Source: JAWXUK01 sp044432725
GTDB lineage: Bacteria; Bacillota; Clostridia; Oscillospirales; Oscillospiraceae
DNA: 32,888 bases
Assembly (NCBI GenBank): GCA_044432725.1
Contig: JAWXUL010000029.1
Coordinates: 1-32,888, forward strand
Reading direction: 5' to 3'
The translations under genes were made by a program, and so were the position numbers. How positions within the stretch are numbered: position 1 is the first letter of the stretch; every line of letters starts with the position of its first letter. Of this stretch, positions 8,814 through 16,701 are shown in pieces. Below the pieces are notes generated by a model that worked only from the letters and a program-made list of their open reading frames with translations, was not told the origin of the DNA and did not search any database.

Positions 8814-9573
8814 GTTCCCTGTTTGGGTCCTGTTATTTTGGCTAATACTTTGGCAAATAGGGAGCATGATGGTGGGATATGCCATCTTGCTCCCTTCACC
8901 CTTTCTCACCCTCACCAGACTATGGGCTCTTTTGTGGGAAGATTTTTTCTGGATTTCTATTTTTAACAGTCTTTATCGCTTGACTTTTGGCTTTTTCTTT
9001 GGCATCTTGTTGGGGGTTTGGGCTGGAATTATGTCTTTTCGCTATTTGTGGATCAAACAGCTGTTACATCCTGTCATACTCATTTGCAAGTCTGTCCCCA
9101 TTGCTTCCTTTATCATTTTAATTTTGATTTGGTTTTCCTCTGGACAGCTTTCTATTATTATTTCATTTATCATGGTATTTCCCATTGTATATACCAATTT
9201 ATCCACAGCCTTAGAAGAACTTGACCCAAAACTTTATGATATGGCAAAAGTCTTTGCCCTGAGTCCTTATGCCAATTTTCGATATATCACCCTACCACAA
9301 GTGATGCCCTCTCTCCGCTCTGCCTCTATCATGGGGGTGGGCATGGCATTGAAGGCAGGGATTGCAGCAGAATTGATTGGTATGCCCAAAAATTCCATCG
9401 GCGAACAGCTCTACAAAGCAAAATTATATCTGGACACCCCGAATCTATTTGCGTGGACCTTCGCCATTGTTATCCTTAGCTTTGTTTGCGAAAAAATATT
9501 CACTGGGGTGATGAACTATTTTGCAAAAAAAATAGTAGAGGTGAAATATCAGGAAAGAAGTGAGATTCCATGA
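8800..9573 (+). CDS. ABC importer permease (TauC/SsuC/ThiX-like)
   Basis: 257 residues from the ATG at 8800 (MKGTKFPVWVLLFW), the start that leaves a short coupled overlap with the lipoprotein gene; TTG 8767 and ATG 8788 are in frame alternatives and none has a clear ribosome site. About six hydrophobic helices, with the cytoplasmic EAA-type coupling loop (AKVFALSPYANFRYITLPQVMPSLRSA) near residues 160-185. This is the binding-protein-dependent transport inner membrane domain, BPD_transp_1. It partners the preceding lipoprotein and following ATPase. Confidence 0.88.
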   Translation: MKGTKFPVWVLLFWLILWQIGSMMVGYAILLPSPFLTLTRLWALLWEDFFWISIFNSLYRLTFGFFFGILLGVWAGIMSFRYLWIKQLLHPVILICKSVPIASFIILILIWFSSGQLSIIISFIMVFPIVYTNLSTALEELDPKLYDMAKVFALSPYANFRYITLPQVMPSLRSASIMGVGMALKAGIAAELIGMPKNSIGEQLYKAKLYLDTPNLFAWTFAIVILSFVCEKIFTGVMNYFAKKIVEVKYQERSEIP

Positions 9574-10154
9574 TTTCTGTGAAAAATTTATATAAATCCT
9601 ATGGTGACACCTGTGTCTTTTCTGACTATAGCGAAGAAATACCATTAGGAAAAAGAACCTGTATCTGGGGACCCTCTGGTATTGGGAAAACGACCCTATT
9701 TCGTCTATTGATGGACTTGGAACAGGTAGATTCAGGTGAAATTTCTGGACTGGAGAACCTGAAACAGTCTGTTGTGTTTCAAGAGGACCATCTTTGCCCC
9801 ACTGTGACAGTGGAGGGGAATATCCTTCTGCCACATATGAAAAAAAATAGCCCACTCACCCTTGCCCAAGTGTCGGAAGCTTTGGGGATTTTGGGCTTGG
9901 AAGCTTGCAAAGAGAAAAGAGCAGAAGAATTATCAGGGGGCATGAGACGACGTGTGGCAATTTTGCGAGCCGTCCTTGCCACTTTTGATATTTTATTTTT
10001 AGATGAGCCATTCAAAGGCTTAGATGAAAAGAGCAAAAAAATAACCATGGACTATGTCATGGAAAAGACAAAAAATAAAACAGTTCTGTGGATCACACAT
10101 GACCCAGAAGAACTGTCTTATTTTCATTCAGAGAAGGTATTGCATCTTTCGTGA
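9570..10154 (+). CDS. ABC importer ATPase, compact (TauB/SsuB/ThiZ-like)
   Basis: 194 residues; ATGA overlap with the permease stop shows translational coupling. Walker A GPSGIGKTT near 34, Q-loop VVFQEDHL, signature LSGGMRRR near 120, Walker B ILFLDEPFKGLD near 140 and the switch His in WITHD near 176. At 194 residues it is shorter than the usual 240-260 of the family: it stops directly after the H-loop and lacks the C-terminal tail. All catalytic motifs are present, so it should be active. It ends the operon, 31 bp from the convergent Sel1-repeat gene. Confidence 0.9.
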   Translation: MISVKNLYKSYGDTCVFSDYSEEIPLGKRTCIWGPSGIGKTTLFRLLMDLEQVDSGEISGLENLKQSVVFQEDHLCPTVTVEGNILLPHMKKNSPLTLAQVSEALGILGLEACKEKRAEELSGGMRRRVAILRAVLATFDILFLDEPFKGLDEKSKKITMDYVMEKTKNKTVLWITHDPEELSYFHSEKVLHLS

Positions 10155-10185
10155 GCAACGGTGGAAATTTTGCTTCATCAAGGGG

Positions 10186-11148
10186 TTAATAACGCAAGAA
10201 AGACTTGGAATCTTTGAAAATAATATCAAGCTTGTCTAATAAATCACTCGCTTCTTTGTCCCCTTCGTTTTTTGCCTCTGTCAGCCATTTATTTGCCATA
10301 GGCATGGACTGCTCCAGTCCCAAACCAAACATATAGCAATAGCCCAGACGGTATTTGGACACAGTGTTGCCCATCTCTGCGGCTTTGCGATAACAAAAGA
10401 CAGCCTGTGGCCAGTCTTGGAACACCCCAATGCCATAGGAATAACACTCGCCCAAGCTAAACAGCCCCATGACATTCCCACTTCGTGCGGCTTTTTCGTA
10501 CCATTGGAATGCTGTTTTTCGATTCATGGGTAGTCCTCGCCCTTGGGCATATTGATGCCCCAACATCCACTGTGCTTCTGGGTTGCCACTCTTTGCCTCT
10601 GCCAAAAGTGGCAAGATATGCCCATCTTGATAGTCCGAGGTAAATTGTAGTTTTACCATCAGTTCTTTTGCCTCTTCATGCTCTTGTTGTGCTGCACAGC
10701 CAATCCAGTGAATGGCAAGAGCAAAATCCACTTTGACACCAACACCCTTGGCATAGCACAGACCAAGTAAAAATTGTCCCTCTCGATCGTCTAAATTGGC
10801 TGCCCGCTGATACCAGTGAAAGGCTTTTTCATCGTTTTGCTTCACACTTTCCCCTTGCTCGTACAATGAGCCAAGAAAGCATTGGGCTTGTGCATTGTTT
10901 TTTTGTGCAGAGCGTAAGATCCAACGCATGGCAATTTCCATATTGGCAGGACGGTCCATGCCATAAGCATAAAAAAGCCCTAGTTGAAATTCAGCTTTGT
11001 CCTGTCCTTCTTTGGCGGCTTCTTCCAACCAATAGAAGGCAGATTCTAATTTTTCTTCTCGTAAATACAAAGCACCTAACAGTCCCTTTGCTTCGGGATC
11101 TCCTTGTCTTGCGTGTTCCAGCAAGAGATCTTCTTCTGTTGGATTCAT
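10186..11148 (-). CDS. Sel1-like repeat (SLR/TPR-type) protein
   Basis: 320 residues from the ATG at 11148 (MNPTEEDLLLEHARQG), chosen over the longer frame to 11196, which would run back over the opposing promoter region. Built almost wholly of about eight Sel1 repeats of 36-38 residues with the pattern A-x-x-x-LG-x-x-Y-x-x-G-x-G-V-x-x-D-x-x-x-A-x-x-W (for example GQFLLGLCYAKGVGVKVDFA). No signal peptide, so cytoplasmic. Sel1 proteins are scaffolds for protein-protein contacts. Divergent from the J-domain gene. Confidence 0.9.
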   Translation of the reverse strand: MNPTEEDLLLEHARQGDPEAKGLLGALYLREEKLESAFYWLEEAAKEGQDKAEFQLGLFYAYGMDRPANMEIAMRWILRSAQKNNAQAQCFLGSLYEQGESVKQNDEKAFHWYQRAANLDDREGQFLLGLCYAKGVGVKVDFALAIHWIGCAAQQEHEEAKELMVKLQFTSDYQDGHILPLLAEAKSGNPEAQWMLGHQYAQGRGLPMNRKTAFQWYEKAARSGNVMGLFSLGECYSYGIGVFQDWPQAVFCYRKAAEMGNTVSKYRLGYCYMFGLGLEQSMPMANKWLTEAKNEGDKEASDLLDKLDIIFKDSKSFLRY

Positions 11149-11161
11149 CCTTCTATCCCCC

Positions 11162-11190
11162 TTGACCTTTGGAAAAAAATATGTTATACT
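11162..11190 (+). promoter_or_regulatory. Sigma-A promoter of the J-domain gene
   Basis: TTGACC (11162-11167), 17 nt, TATACT (11185-11190), leaving a leader of roughly 135 nt before the ATG at 11331. I see no equally good promoter for the divergent Sel1 gene. Confidence 0.65.
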
Positions 11191-11330
11191 AATCACTGGT
11201 AAAAAAAGACTTTATTTTTATCTTTTCCCTTGTAACAGCCTTTTACAGGCAGCGAGTTATGGTAAAAATCTTATTTTCACACGAATGTCCCACTCACGAT
11301 GATAATTCTCTTTGAGAAAGGAGCCAAAAA

Positions 11331-11891
11331 ATGTACGATCCATATGCTGTCTTGGGACTTTCTCCCAGAGCTGATTTGCCTGAAATAAAAAAGGTATTTC
11401 GTAATCTTGCCAAAACCCTACACCCAGATTTACGACCAGATGACCCCTATGCTGTGCCACGATTTCAAGAAATCAATCGTGCCTATGAAATGCTCGTAAA
11501 CATGAAAACGGCTCCTCAGGGAGCAGCACAATATCAGTCTCAATACTATTATCCGCCTTATCAGCAACAAACACCACCACCACCACCACCAACCACAGCA
11601 GAGGATTTTAAAACCTATGCTTGGGAACCACTGGATTTGGAAGAAGATGCCCAGGAAGTGAAAGTAGAAGTACCCCCACCCCCAAAAGAGAAACGGGTGG
11701 AAGAAGCGCCACAGCCCATTAAAATCAATGCCCCCAAGCAACCATGGCGAGAGGATTTGACAAAAGCTTGTCATGAAGAGGCATTTCGCCTTGCGAAAAA
11801 CCGTGCCTTGAAGAAAAAATATTCTCCAGATGACCAATTAACTCAAGATATTATGATTTATCTTATGCGAGGAAAAAGTAAATTTCGCTGA
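11331..11891 (+). CDS. J-domain (DnaJ-like) protein
   Basis: 186 residues; GAAAGGAG precedes the ATG. The J domain fills residues 1-62 (YAVLGLSPRADLPEIKKVFR) with the obligatory HPD at 31-33, which stimulates a DnaK/Hsp70 ATPase. There is no Gly/Phe region, zinc finger or DnaJ C-terminal domain. The rest is a Tyr/Gln/Pro-rich linker (including a run of six Pro encoded by a CAC/CCA tract at about 11574-11591) and a charged helical tail of about 50 residues. It is therefore a specialised type III J protein whose client domain is unknown. It ends directly against the convergent ComEA-like gene with no gap. Confidence 0.88.
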   Translation: MYDPYAVLGLSPRADLPEIKKVFRNLAKTLHPDLRPDDPYAVPRFQEINRAYEMLVNMKTAPQGAAQYQSQYYYPPYQQQTPPPPPPTTAEDFKTYAWEPLDLEEDAQEVKVEVPPPPKEKRVEEAPQPIKINAPKQPWREDLTKACHEEAFRLAKNRALKKKYSPDDQLTQDIMIYLMRGKSKFR

Positions 11892-12272
11892 TTACTCTAA
11901 ATACACCAAATCTTTCAGCCCCTCGTAAGTGCTGACTCCAATGCCAGAGATCTCCATGATTTCTTCTATGCTTTGAAATCCACCCACGGAATCTCGATAG
12001 GCAATGATGTCTTCTGCCCGCTTTTCCCCAATACTAGGCAAGGCATCCAGTTCTTCCAAACTTGCCGTGTTCAAATTGATGGGAAAAGTGACCACAAATA
12101 TTTCTTCCAGAGGAGGTGCGACCTCCTCTTTTTCTGTTTCTACATAAAAAAGTTCTCCTTGGGCGTTGGCTGAAAATTCGGCTACCTTTTGCTCTTCTAA
12201 GATATAATAGCCCAAAAGCCCCAGAGCATAAATGACAGTGGCTGTCAAAATCCATGTACTGTACTTTTTCAT
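11892..12272 (-). CDS. ComEA-like helix-hairpin-helix DNA-binding membrane protein
   Basis: 126 residues. A short basic start and one membrane helix (residues 7-25) precede an acidic linker and a C-terminal ComEA-type double helix-hairpin-helix domain: INLNTASLEELDALPSIG (first hairpin PSIGEKRAEDII), then FQSIEEIMEISGIG (second hairpin). Family members bind double-stranded DNA outside the membrane during competence uptake. The SLBB domain of longer ComEA proteins is absent. It begins 9 nt after the AEC carrier gene, whose stop overlaps the AGGA ribosome site, so the two are one transcript. No comEC/comEB genes are in the window. Confidence 0.88.
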   Translation of the reverse strand: MKKYSTWILTATVIYALGLLGYYILEEQKVAEFSANAQGELFYVETEKEEVAPPLEEIFVVTFPINLNTASLEELDALPSIGEKRAEDIIAYRDSVGGFQSIEEIMEISGIGVSTYEGLKDLVYLE

Positions 12273-12281
12273 GGGCGAGTC

Positions 12282-13220
12282 CTAAAACAGTTGAAAGTTT
12301 TTCAGCACAGTAATCCACATACAGATGGATGCCACAGAGAAAAGAGAGGTAAAAACCACGATTTGTCCTGCCAAAACGTCGTTTACCTTCATACTTTGCG
12401 CCATGGTATAGGAAGAAACAGCAGTGGGGCTGGCAAACATGGCAAGCAATGCCACAAGTTCTAAATCTCGATAACCCATGTAAATGGCGATGGATAAAAA
12501 GACACCTGGTAACAGAACCAATTTCCCCAAGGTGGAGATGGCAAGGAGTTTTGGATAATCTCCAATTTTGCCAAATTCAAAACTACCACCCAAAACAATC
12601 AAAGCCAGAGGGGTAGAGATATTTGCCACAGAAGAAACAGAGTTCATCAATAAATCAGGTAGTTTCAGGGACAAACTGGCACAGAAAATCCCAAGAACAG
12701 AAGCGATAATCAAAGGATTACATAAAACAGATTTTGCCACAGAGGCTTTGCTCTTCTTTTCAGAAGAATACATAGACAAAGCAATGATGGAAAACAGATT
12801 GTAAAAAGGCACTACAAAAGCGATGAGAATCGAGGTAATCCCAGTATTATCTGCTCCAAAAAGAGAAATCGTCATGGGAATACCAAATAGGATAAAGTTA
12901 CTACGAAATGAACCCTGTATGATCACGCCACGGTTGAGATTATCTTTCTCGATGATGGGAATGACAATCATCAAAAGTGCAAAGGAAAAGACCACGGCTA
13001 GGACGGAAAACAAAACCAAATCTAGCTTGAAAGAACTGGAAAAATCACTGTTGTAGATGTTGGTAAAAAGCGTGGTGGGCAAAAAGATTTTGAAACAAAG
13101 ATTGTTCAGTTGTTTTAAAAACATTTCATTAAATATATTGACTAATTTGAGGATATACCCCAAAACCATCATAAAAAACAGTGGAAAGACCACAGCGATG
13201 GCAAGACTTAAATTTTCCAC
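12282..13220 (-). CDS. AEC-family transporter (auxin efflux carrier-like permease)
   Basis: 312 residues from a GTG at 13220, chosen because AAAGGAGGT sits 6-7 nt upstream; the longer frame to 13259 covers the -10 element. About ten hydrophobic helices in two halves of five, with a central cytoplasmic loop (SSEKKSKASVAKS) and the helix breaks typical of the family (FGIPMTISLFG; ASPTAVSSYTMAQ). Such proteins export or exchange small organic acids, for example malate; the substrate is not evident. Upstream gene in a transcript with the ComEA-like gene. Confidence 0.9.
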   Translation of the reverse strand: MENLSLAIAVVFPLFFMMVLGYILKLVNIFNEMFLKQLNNLCFKIFLPTTLFTNIYNSDFSSSFKLDLVLFSVLAVVFSFALLMIVIPIIEKDNLNRGVIIQGSFRSNFILFGIPMTISLFGADNTGITSILIAFVVPFYNLFSIIALSMYSSEKKSKASVAKSVLCNPLIIASVLGIFCASLSLKLPDLLMNSVSSVANISTPLALIVLGGSFEFGKIGDYPKLLAISTLGKLVLLPGVFLSIAIYMGYRDLELVALLAMFASPTAVSSYTMAQSMKVNDVLAGQIVVFTSLFSVASICMWITVLKNFQLF

Positions 13221-13249
13221 AAAATACCTCCTTTTTTGAATACTAGAAT

Positions 13250-13278
13250 ATTTTAACATATTTGCCTGAAAAATGCAA
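13250..13278 (-). promoter_or_regulatory. Sigma-A promoter of the AEC/ComEA-like transcript
   Basis: On the minus strand TTGCAT (13278-13273), 17 nt, TAAAAT (13255-13250), about 30 nt before the GTG start. It separates this transcript from the membrane protein gene upstream. Confidence 0.65.
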
Positions 13279-13305
13279 GGGTAAGCTAGAGGGAGTCCCT
13301 CGCTG

Positions 13306-15045
13306 TTAGTCCAAGAGCAAGTCTTCTTCTAAATAGATATAACCATTATCAAGCCAATCTTGTAAATTTGCAAACAAATTCCCAGATTCATCATAAAAAT
13401 GATATTCTTCCTCTGGTTTATAGGTGACGCAAGTGAGAGGTGTCACAGTCCCTGTCTCATGATCATAATAGAAAAAAGCGTCGTATGCTCCCTCTTCAGG
13501 GCGTAAGCTACCTCCATGCCAAGGGTAATAAGTTTGTTTTTCCACAGGAAGAGGCACAAGGTCAGCCACACCACCTTCTGCATAAGCCACCATACAGCCT
13601 GTCAAAGCCCAATTACTTTCTGTCACACCGTGAAAATGCTCGTGAAAAGAAAAATTCGTCTCACTTAAATAGCTAGGCTCTACCCCCAACAAACCGACTC
13701 TTTGACTGGTGCTAAACTCTGCGATATAGGGGTAAATGGCACTGACCACTTGGGTATCATCTTCGTAAGTGCTTTTATAATCAGAAAGTTCTGACACACT
13801 GGCAATAATAGAAGCAACTGCGAGGCAATAAGCTGTCACAGCAGGGAGATTTTTGGCTTTGGGCATTTTCTTGCTAATGAGAGAAAAGACAGTATCAATC
13901 ATAAAAGCAATCCCCAAAAAGGAAAGGACAGTGTTGCGCAAGCCAAACCAAGGGTTCGCCACTAAGAAAAACATAGAAATAGGAGCCAGAAAAAGAAGGA
14001 ACCCCACAATCAATGCAACATAGCTGGGTAATTTCTTTTCTTTCTCTGTAACAGATTCCTCCCTGTTTTCATTGACTTTCTGGGATTCATTGCTCCAAGA
14101 AAGAGAAAATAAAAAGGCAGGTAATACAAAGGCAAGAATCAGATAAATAAAATGAAAAGAAGAAAAAATCATTTCAATGCCACGGAAAAAGCCTTTGAAC
14201 AGGGTATAAAACCCACCATGGAGAAAGGATTGTTTCAGTTGCCCCAATAAATCAGGCAAAAATACCTCGTAATAATAATTACTTGTGGGGAAAATCAGCT
14301 CTGTCCGTCGATTGATGAGATCTGTATAATTCCCAGCTGTCTTTGTAATGAAAACGTATAGCCCCACAGAAGCCAGAAAGGAAAGTCCCCAGTAACATCT
14401 TTTTCGATTGTGAAAGAAATGATAAATGGTTAAAAAGCCCACACAAGTGATGGAAAGAACCATGGCTTGCTCGTAAAAACTGTAAGAAAGGCATTGCACA
14501 ATAAAATAGAGTAGCAAATCTCTTTTTCTCCCCTGTTTACAAAACTTGTGGAACAAAGTGGCACAGAGGGCTGTGAAGAAAAGACCAGGAATGATACGGG
14601 TAGAGGCAGACATCCAATAAGTCCCCTCGAAGCCCAAAGGAATCATGGTATAGATCACTAAAAACAGGGGAGAACAATGAAAAAACTCTTTCAAAAGTCG
14701 ATAAAAGAGCAGGGCAGACAGGGCATAAAGACAGGTGATGATTGCCACCCCGATGATCATTTCCTCGAAAAAAAGTGACCATAATGTCATATCTAAAAAT
14801 CCAGCCATGGGGCGATAAATCAACAAGCCCACTGTCAAAATCAGTTCCCATGTTTTCCCCAATTCAAATTGGGTATAGGCAGCGTAGTTGTGATGCTGAA
14901 TATAGTCGTCAAGTTGATAAAAATATTGAAAACCAAAAAATAAATAGCGTATAAAAATCAAAGAAAAAACAAGTAATACTTGCCAGTGAAATTTGCTAAG
15001 TTTTTCCTTTGCGATTTCTTTGCCTTGGAGTTGTAAATGTTTCAT
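13306..15045 (-). CDS. Polytopic membrane protein, possible GT-C-type glycosyltransferase
   Basis: 579 residues; AAAGGAT precedes the ATG. About ten to twelve hydrophobic helices cover residues 20-415, followed by a soluble C-terminal region of about 160 residues that should lie outside the membrane. The first extracellular loop carries LDDYIQHH (Asp46-Asp47), the place and type of acidic motif used by GT-C lipid-linked sugar transferases. A basic linker (SQKVNENREESVTEKEKK) separates the two membrane halves. The overall layout also fits uncharacterised O-antigen/teichoic-type membrane enzymes. Function is inferred from topology only. Confidence 0.75.
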   Translation of the reverse strand: MKHLQLQGKEIAKEKLSKFHWQVLLVFSLIFIRYLFFGFQYFYQLDDYIQHHNYAAYTQFELGKTWELILTVGLLIYRPMAGFLDMTLWSLFFEEMIIGVAIITCLYALSALLFYRLLKEFFHCSPLFLVIYTMIPLGFEGTYWMSASTRIIPGLFFTALCATLFHKFCKQGRKRDLLLYFIVQCLSYSFYEQAMVLSITCVGFLTIYHFFHNRKRCYWGLSFLASVGLYVFITKTAGNYTDLINRRTELIFPTSNYYYEVFLPDLLGQLKQSFLHGGFYTLFKGFFRGIEMIFSSFHFIYLILAFVLPAFLFSLSWSNESQKVNENREESVTEKEKKLPSYVALIVGFLLFLAPISMFFLVANPWFGLRNTVLSFLGIAFMIDTVFSLISKKMPKAKNLPAVTAYCLAVASIIASVSELSDYKSTYEDDTQVVSAIYPYIAEFSTSQRVGLLGVEPSYLSETNFSFHEHFHGVTESNWALTGCMVAYAEGGVADLVPLPVEKQTYYPWHGGSLRPEEGAYDAFFYYDHETGTVTPLTCVTYKPEEEYHFYDESGNLFANLQDWLDNGYIYLEEDLLLD

Positions 15046-15071
15046 GAAGGGATCCTTTCAAATGTTGATTT

Positions 15072-15100
15072 ATTTTACACTAATTTGACAAAAAAGTCAA
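15072..15100 (-). promoter_or_regulatory. Sigma-A promoter of the polytopic membrane protein gene
   Basis: On the minus strand TTGACT (15100-15095), 17 nt, TAAAAT (15077-15072), 26 nt before the ATG. Confidence 0.7.
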
Positions 15101-15135
15101 GGCGTGGTTTTTTCTGACTTTTTTTGCTGTGGCTG

Positions 15136-16491
15136 TTATATTTTGTTTTGAGTTGGCTTTCTGACAAAACACCAGTAATAATAGAAGAAAAACAAAATAA
15201 TTTGCACAGCAGTGGAAGCAGGGGTGGCAAGACCAATGAGAAAGAGGTTGGTATTTTCTAAACTGCTGAAATAATAAGCTAGTGGGATCCGAATAAAAAC
15301 AGCCCCTAAAACAGCTTGACACATGACAAATTTCGTTTTGCCACAGCCATTGAAAAAGCCAGTAAAAGAAAAGATAAAGCAAACAAGGACAGTATCTATG
15401 GCATAGGAGCGAAGATATTCCAAGGCAGCCATGGTGACCTCTTCTTGGTCTTTGACGAAAAATTGTGTCAATAAAGTACCATGAAATCCAGCGATATATG
15501 CCATCACACCACCGAACACCAAAGAAATTCCAATGGCATAGACCAAAGCTTGTTTGGCTCGATCCATTTTATTTGCCCCCAGATTTTGAGCTGTGAATGC
15601 TGAGAGAGACTGCATAAAGGCGATGGGAACCACCATAATCAGCCCTGTGATTTTTTCCACAACACCCCCACCAGCAGAGCTTGCTTCTCCAAACACATTG
15701 ATGATAGAGGTAATCACCAAAAAAGAAATCCCCACCAAAACAGATTGCAAAGCCACAGGAAAGCCCAAAGAAACAATGGAAAAAGCTGTTTTCTTTTCTA
15801 GTTTTACATCAGAGGGAGAAAGTGAAAAAGGCAATTCTTTTTTTCTTAAAAAAGCAAAAGAAATCAGCACAGAACAGCCTTGTGCTGTCACAGTGGCAAA
15901 GGCAGCACCAGAAGCGCCCCAAGAAAAGACAGCCACAAAAAGCAAATCCAAGGCAATATTGATGACACAGGCAATGCCCACAGCGTAAAGAGGGGTCTTG
16001 GAGTCCCCCAAGCCACGAAAAACACTGCCAAGAAGGTTGTAAAAGACAATAAAAATTGCCCCACTCCCTGTTATTTTCAAATAGTTTGTCATTTGCTCAT
16101 AGGCAGTTTCTGGTGTGTTCAAGGCGGTGGCGATTTGGTCCACAAAAAGCCAAATCACAGCTATCATCACCAGAGCCAGACACAAGAAAAAAGCAAGGGA
16201 GACCCCCACCACTTGGGTGGCTTTCTCTGGTTTTTTCTCTCCAATAAATCGTCCCAACAAAATGGTTGTGCCCATGGCGATGCCAGCTGAAAAATTAGTC
16301 AAAGTTTTCATCACCTGATCCCCAATGGTAACTCCTGACAAATCCCCAGTACTGGCAAAGTTGGAAACAATGAGCAAATCCACAGTGCCGTAGGTGATTT
16401 GTAGCAAGATAGAGCATAAAATAGGAAAAGTGAAGGCAAGGAGACAGGGGAACACAGGTGCTGTGGTCAAGTCATGGTTCTTTTGTTTCAT
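15136..16491 (-). CDS. MATE-family multidrug/cation antiporter
   Basis: 451 residues. Two ATG codons are adjacent (16494, 16491); the second lies 5 nt after AAGGAG and is the better start. Twelve hydrophobic helices in two MatE halves: first half with VDLLIVSNFASTGDLSGVTI and GMATTILLGRFIGEKK, second half with QSLSAFTAQNLGANKMDRAK, the paired motifs of the family. These pumps export organic cations or drugs using Na+ or H+. The gene has a 5' leader with a short ORF and an intrinsic terminator, described separately, suggesting regulated read-through. Confidence 0.92.
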   Translation of the reverse strand: MKQKNHDLTTAPVFPCLLAFTFPILCSILLQITYGTVDLLIVSNFASTGDLSGVTIGDQVMKTLTNFSAGIAMGTTILLGRFIGEKKPEKATQVVGVSLAFFLCLALVMIAVIWLFVDQIATALNTPETAYEQMTNYLKITGSGAIFIVFYNLLGSVFRGLGDSKTPLYAVGIACVINIALDLLFVAVFSWGASGAAFATVTAQGCSVLISFAFLRKKELPFSLSPSDVKLEKKTAFSIVSLGFPVALQSVLVGISFLVITSIINVFGEASSAGGGVVEKITGLIMVVPIAFMQSLSAFTAQNLGANKMDRAKQALVYAIGISLVFGGVMAYIAGFHGTLLTQFFVKDQEEVTMAALEYLRSYAIDTVLVCFIFSFTGFFNGCGKTKFVMCQAVLGAVFIRIPLAYYFSSLENTNLFLIGLATPASTAVQIILFFFYYYWCFVRKPTQNKI

Positions 16492-16535
16492 CATCTCTCC
16501 TTATAGCGCTTTGAATGAAATGGTGGTTTTCGCTG

Positions 16536-16573
16536 AAAAAAGTTCTGAATCCTGATGGATTCAAAACTTTTTT
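16536..16573 (-). terminator. Terminator-type hairpin inside the MATE gene leader (candidate attenuator)
   Basis: Read on the minus strand: a 17-bp stem (A6, then GTTTTGAATCC pairing with GGATTCAGAAC and T6) with loop ATCA. The only imperfection is a U-G wobble that exists on the minus-strand RNA; on the plus strand it would be a C-A mismatch, so the structure is fitted to the minus transcript. It ends in six U. It lies downstream of a strong minus promoter (16629-16657) and upstream of the MATE start. It may also terminate EamA read-through. Confidence 0.75.
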
Positions 16574-16580
16574 GAACAAT

Positions 16581-16619
16581 CTAAGAAAAAGTGCTTCTCT
16601 GAAGATTCAAAGGTTTCAT
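16581..16619 (-). CDS. Possible 12-aa leader peptide of the MATE attenuator
   Basis: ATG at 16619 opens a 12-codon frame (MKPLNLQRSTFS) ending in TAG at 16583-16581, 7 nt before the 5' arm of the terminator hairpin. The predicted transcription start (about 16622) is only a few bases ahead, so the ORF would be nearly leaderless with no ribosome site. A ribosome at its end would cover the terminator's 5' arm. The tract TTTGAATC inside the ORF can also pair with the terminator 3' arm. Could be chance. Confidence 0.35.
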   Translation of the reverse strand: MKPLNLQRSTFS

Positions 16620-16628
16620 GTTTCTGAT

Positions 16629-16657
16629 ATTATACCAGTTTTTTCTTGGAAAAGCAA
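16629..16657 (-). promoter_or_regulatory. Sigma-A promoter of the MATE gene
   Basis: On the minus strand TTGCTT (16657-16652), 17 nt ending in TGG (extended -10), TATAAT (16634-16629). The leader to the ATG at 16491 is about 130 nt. Confidence 0.75.
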
Positions 16658-16701
16658 GTTTTCTTTTTGCGTCTTTGTATTTAAGGGAGACAACTGTTTC
16701 C

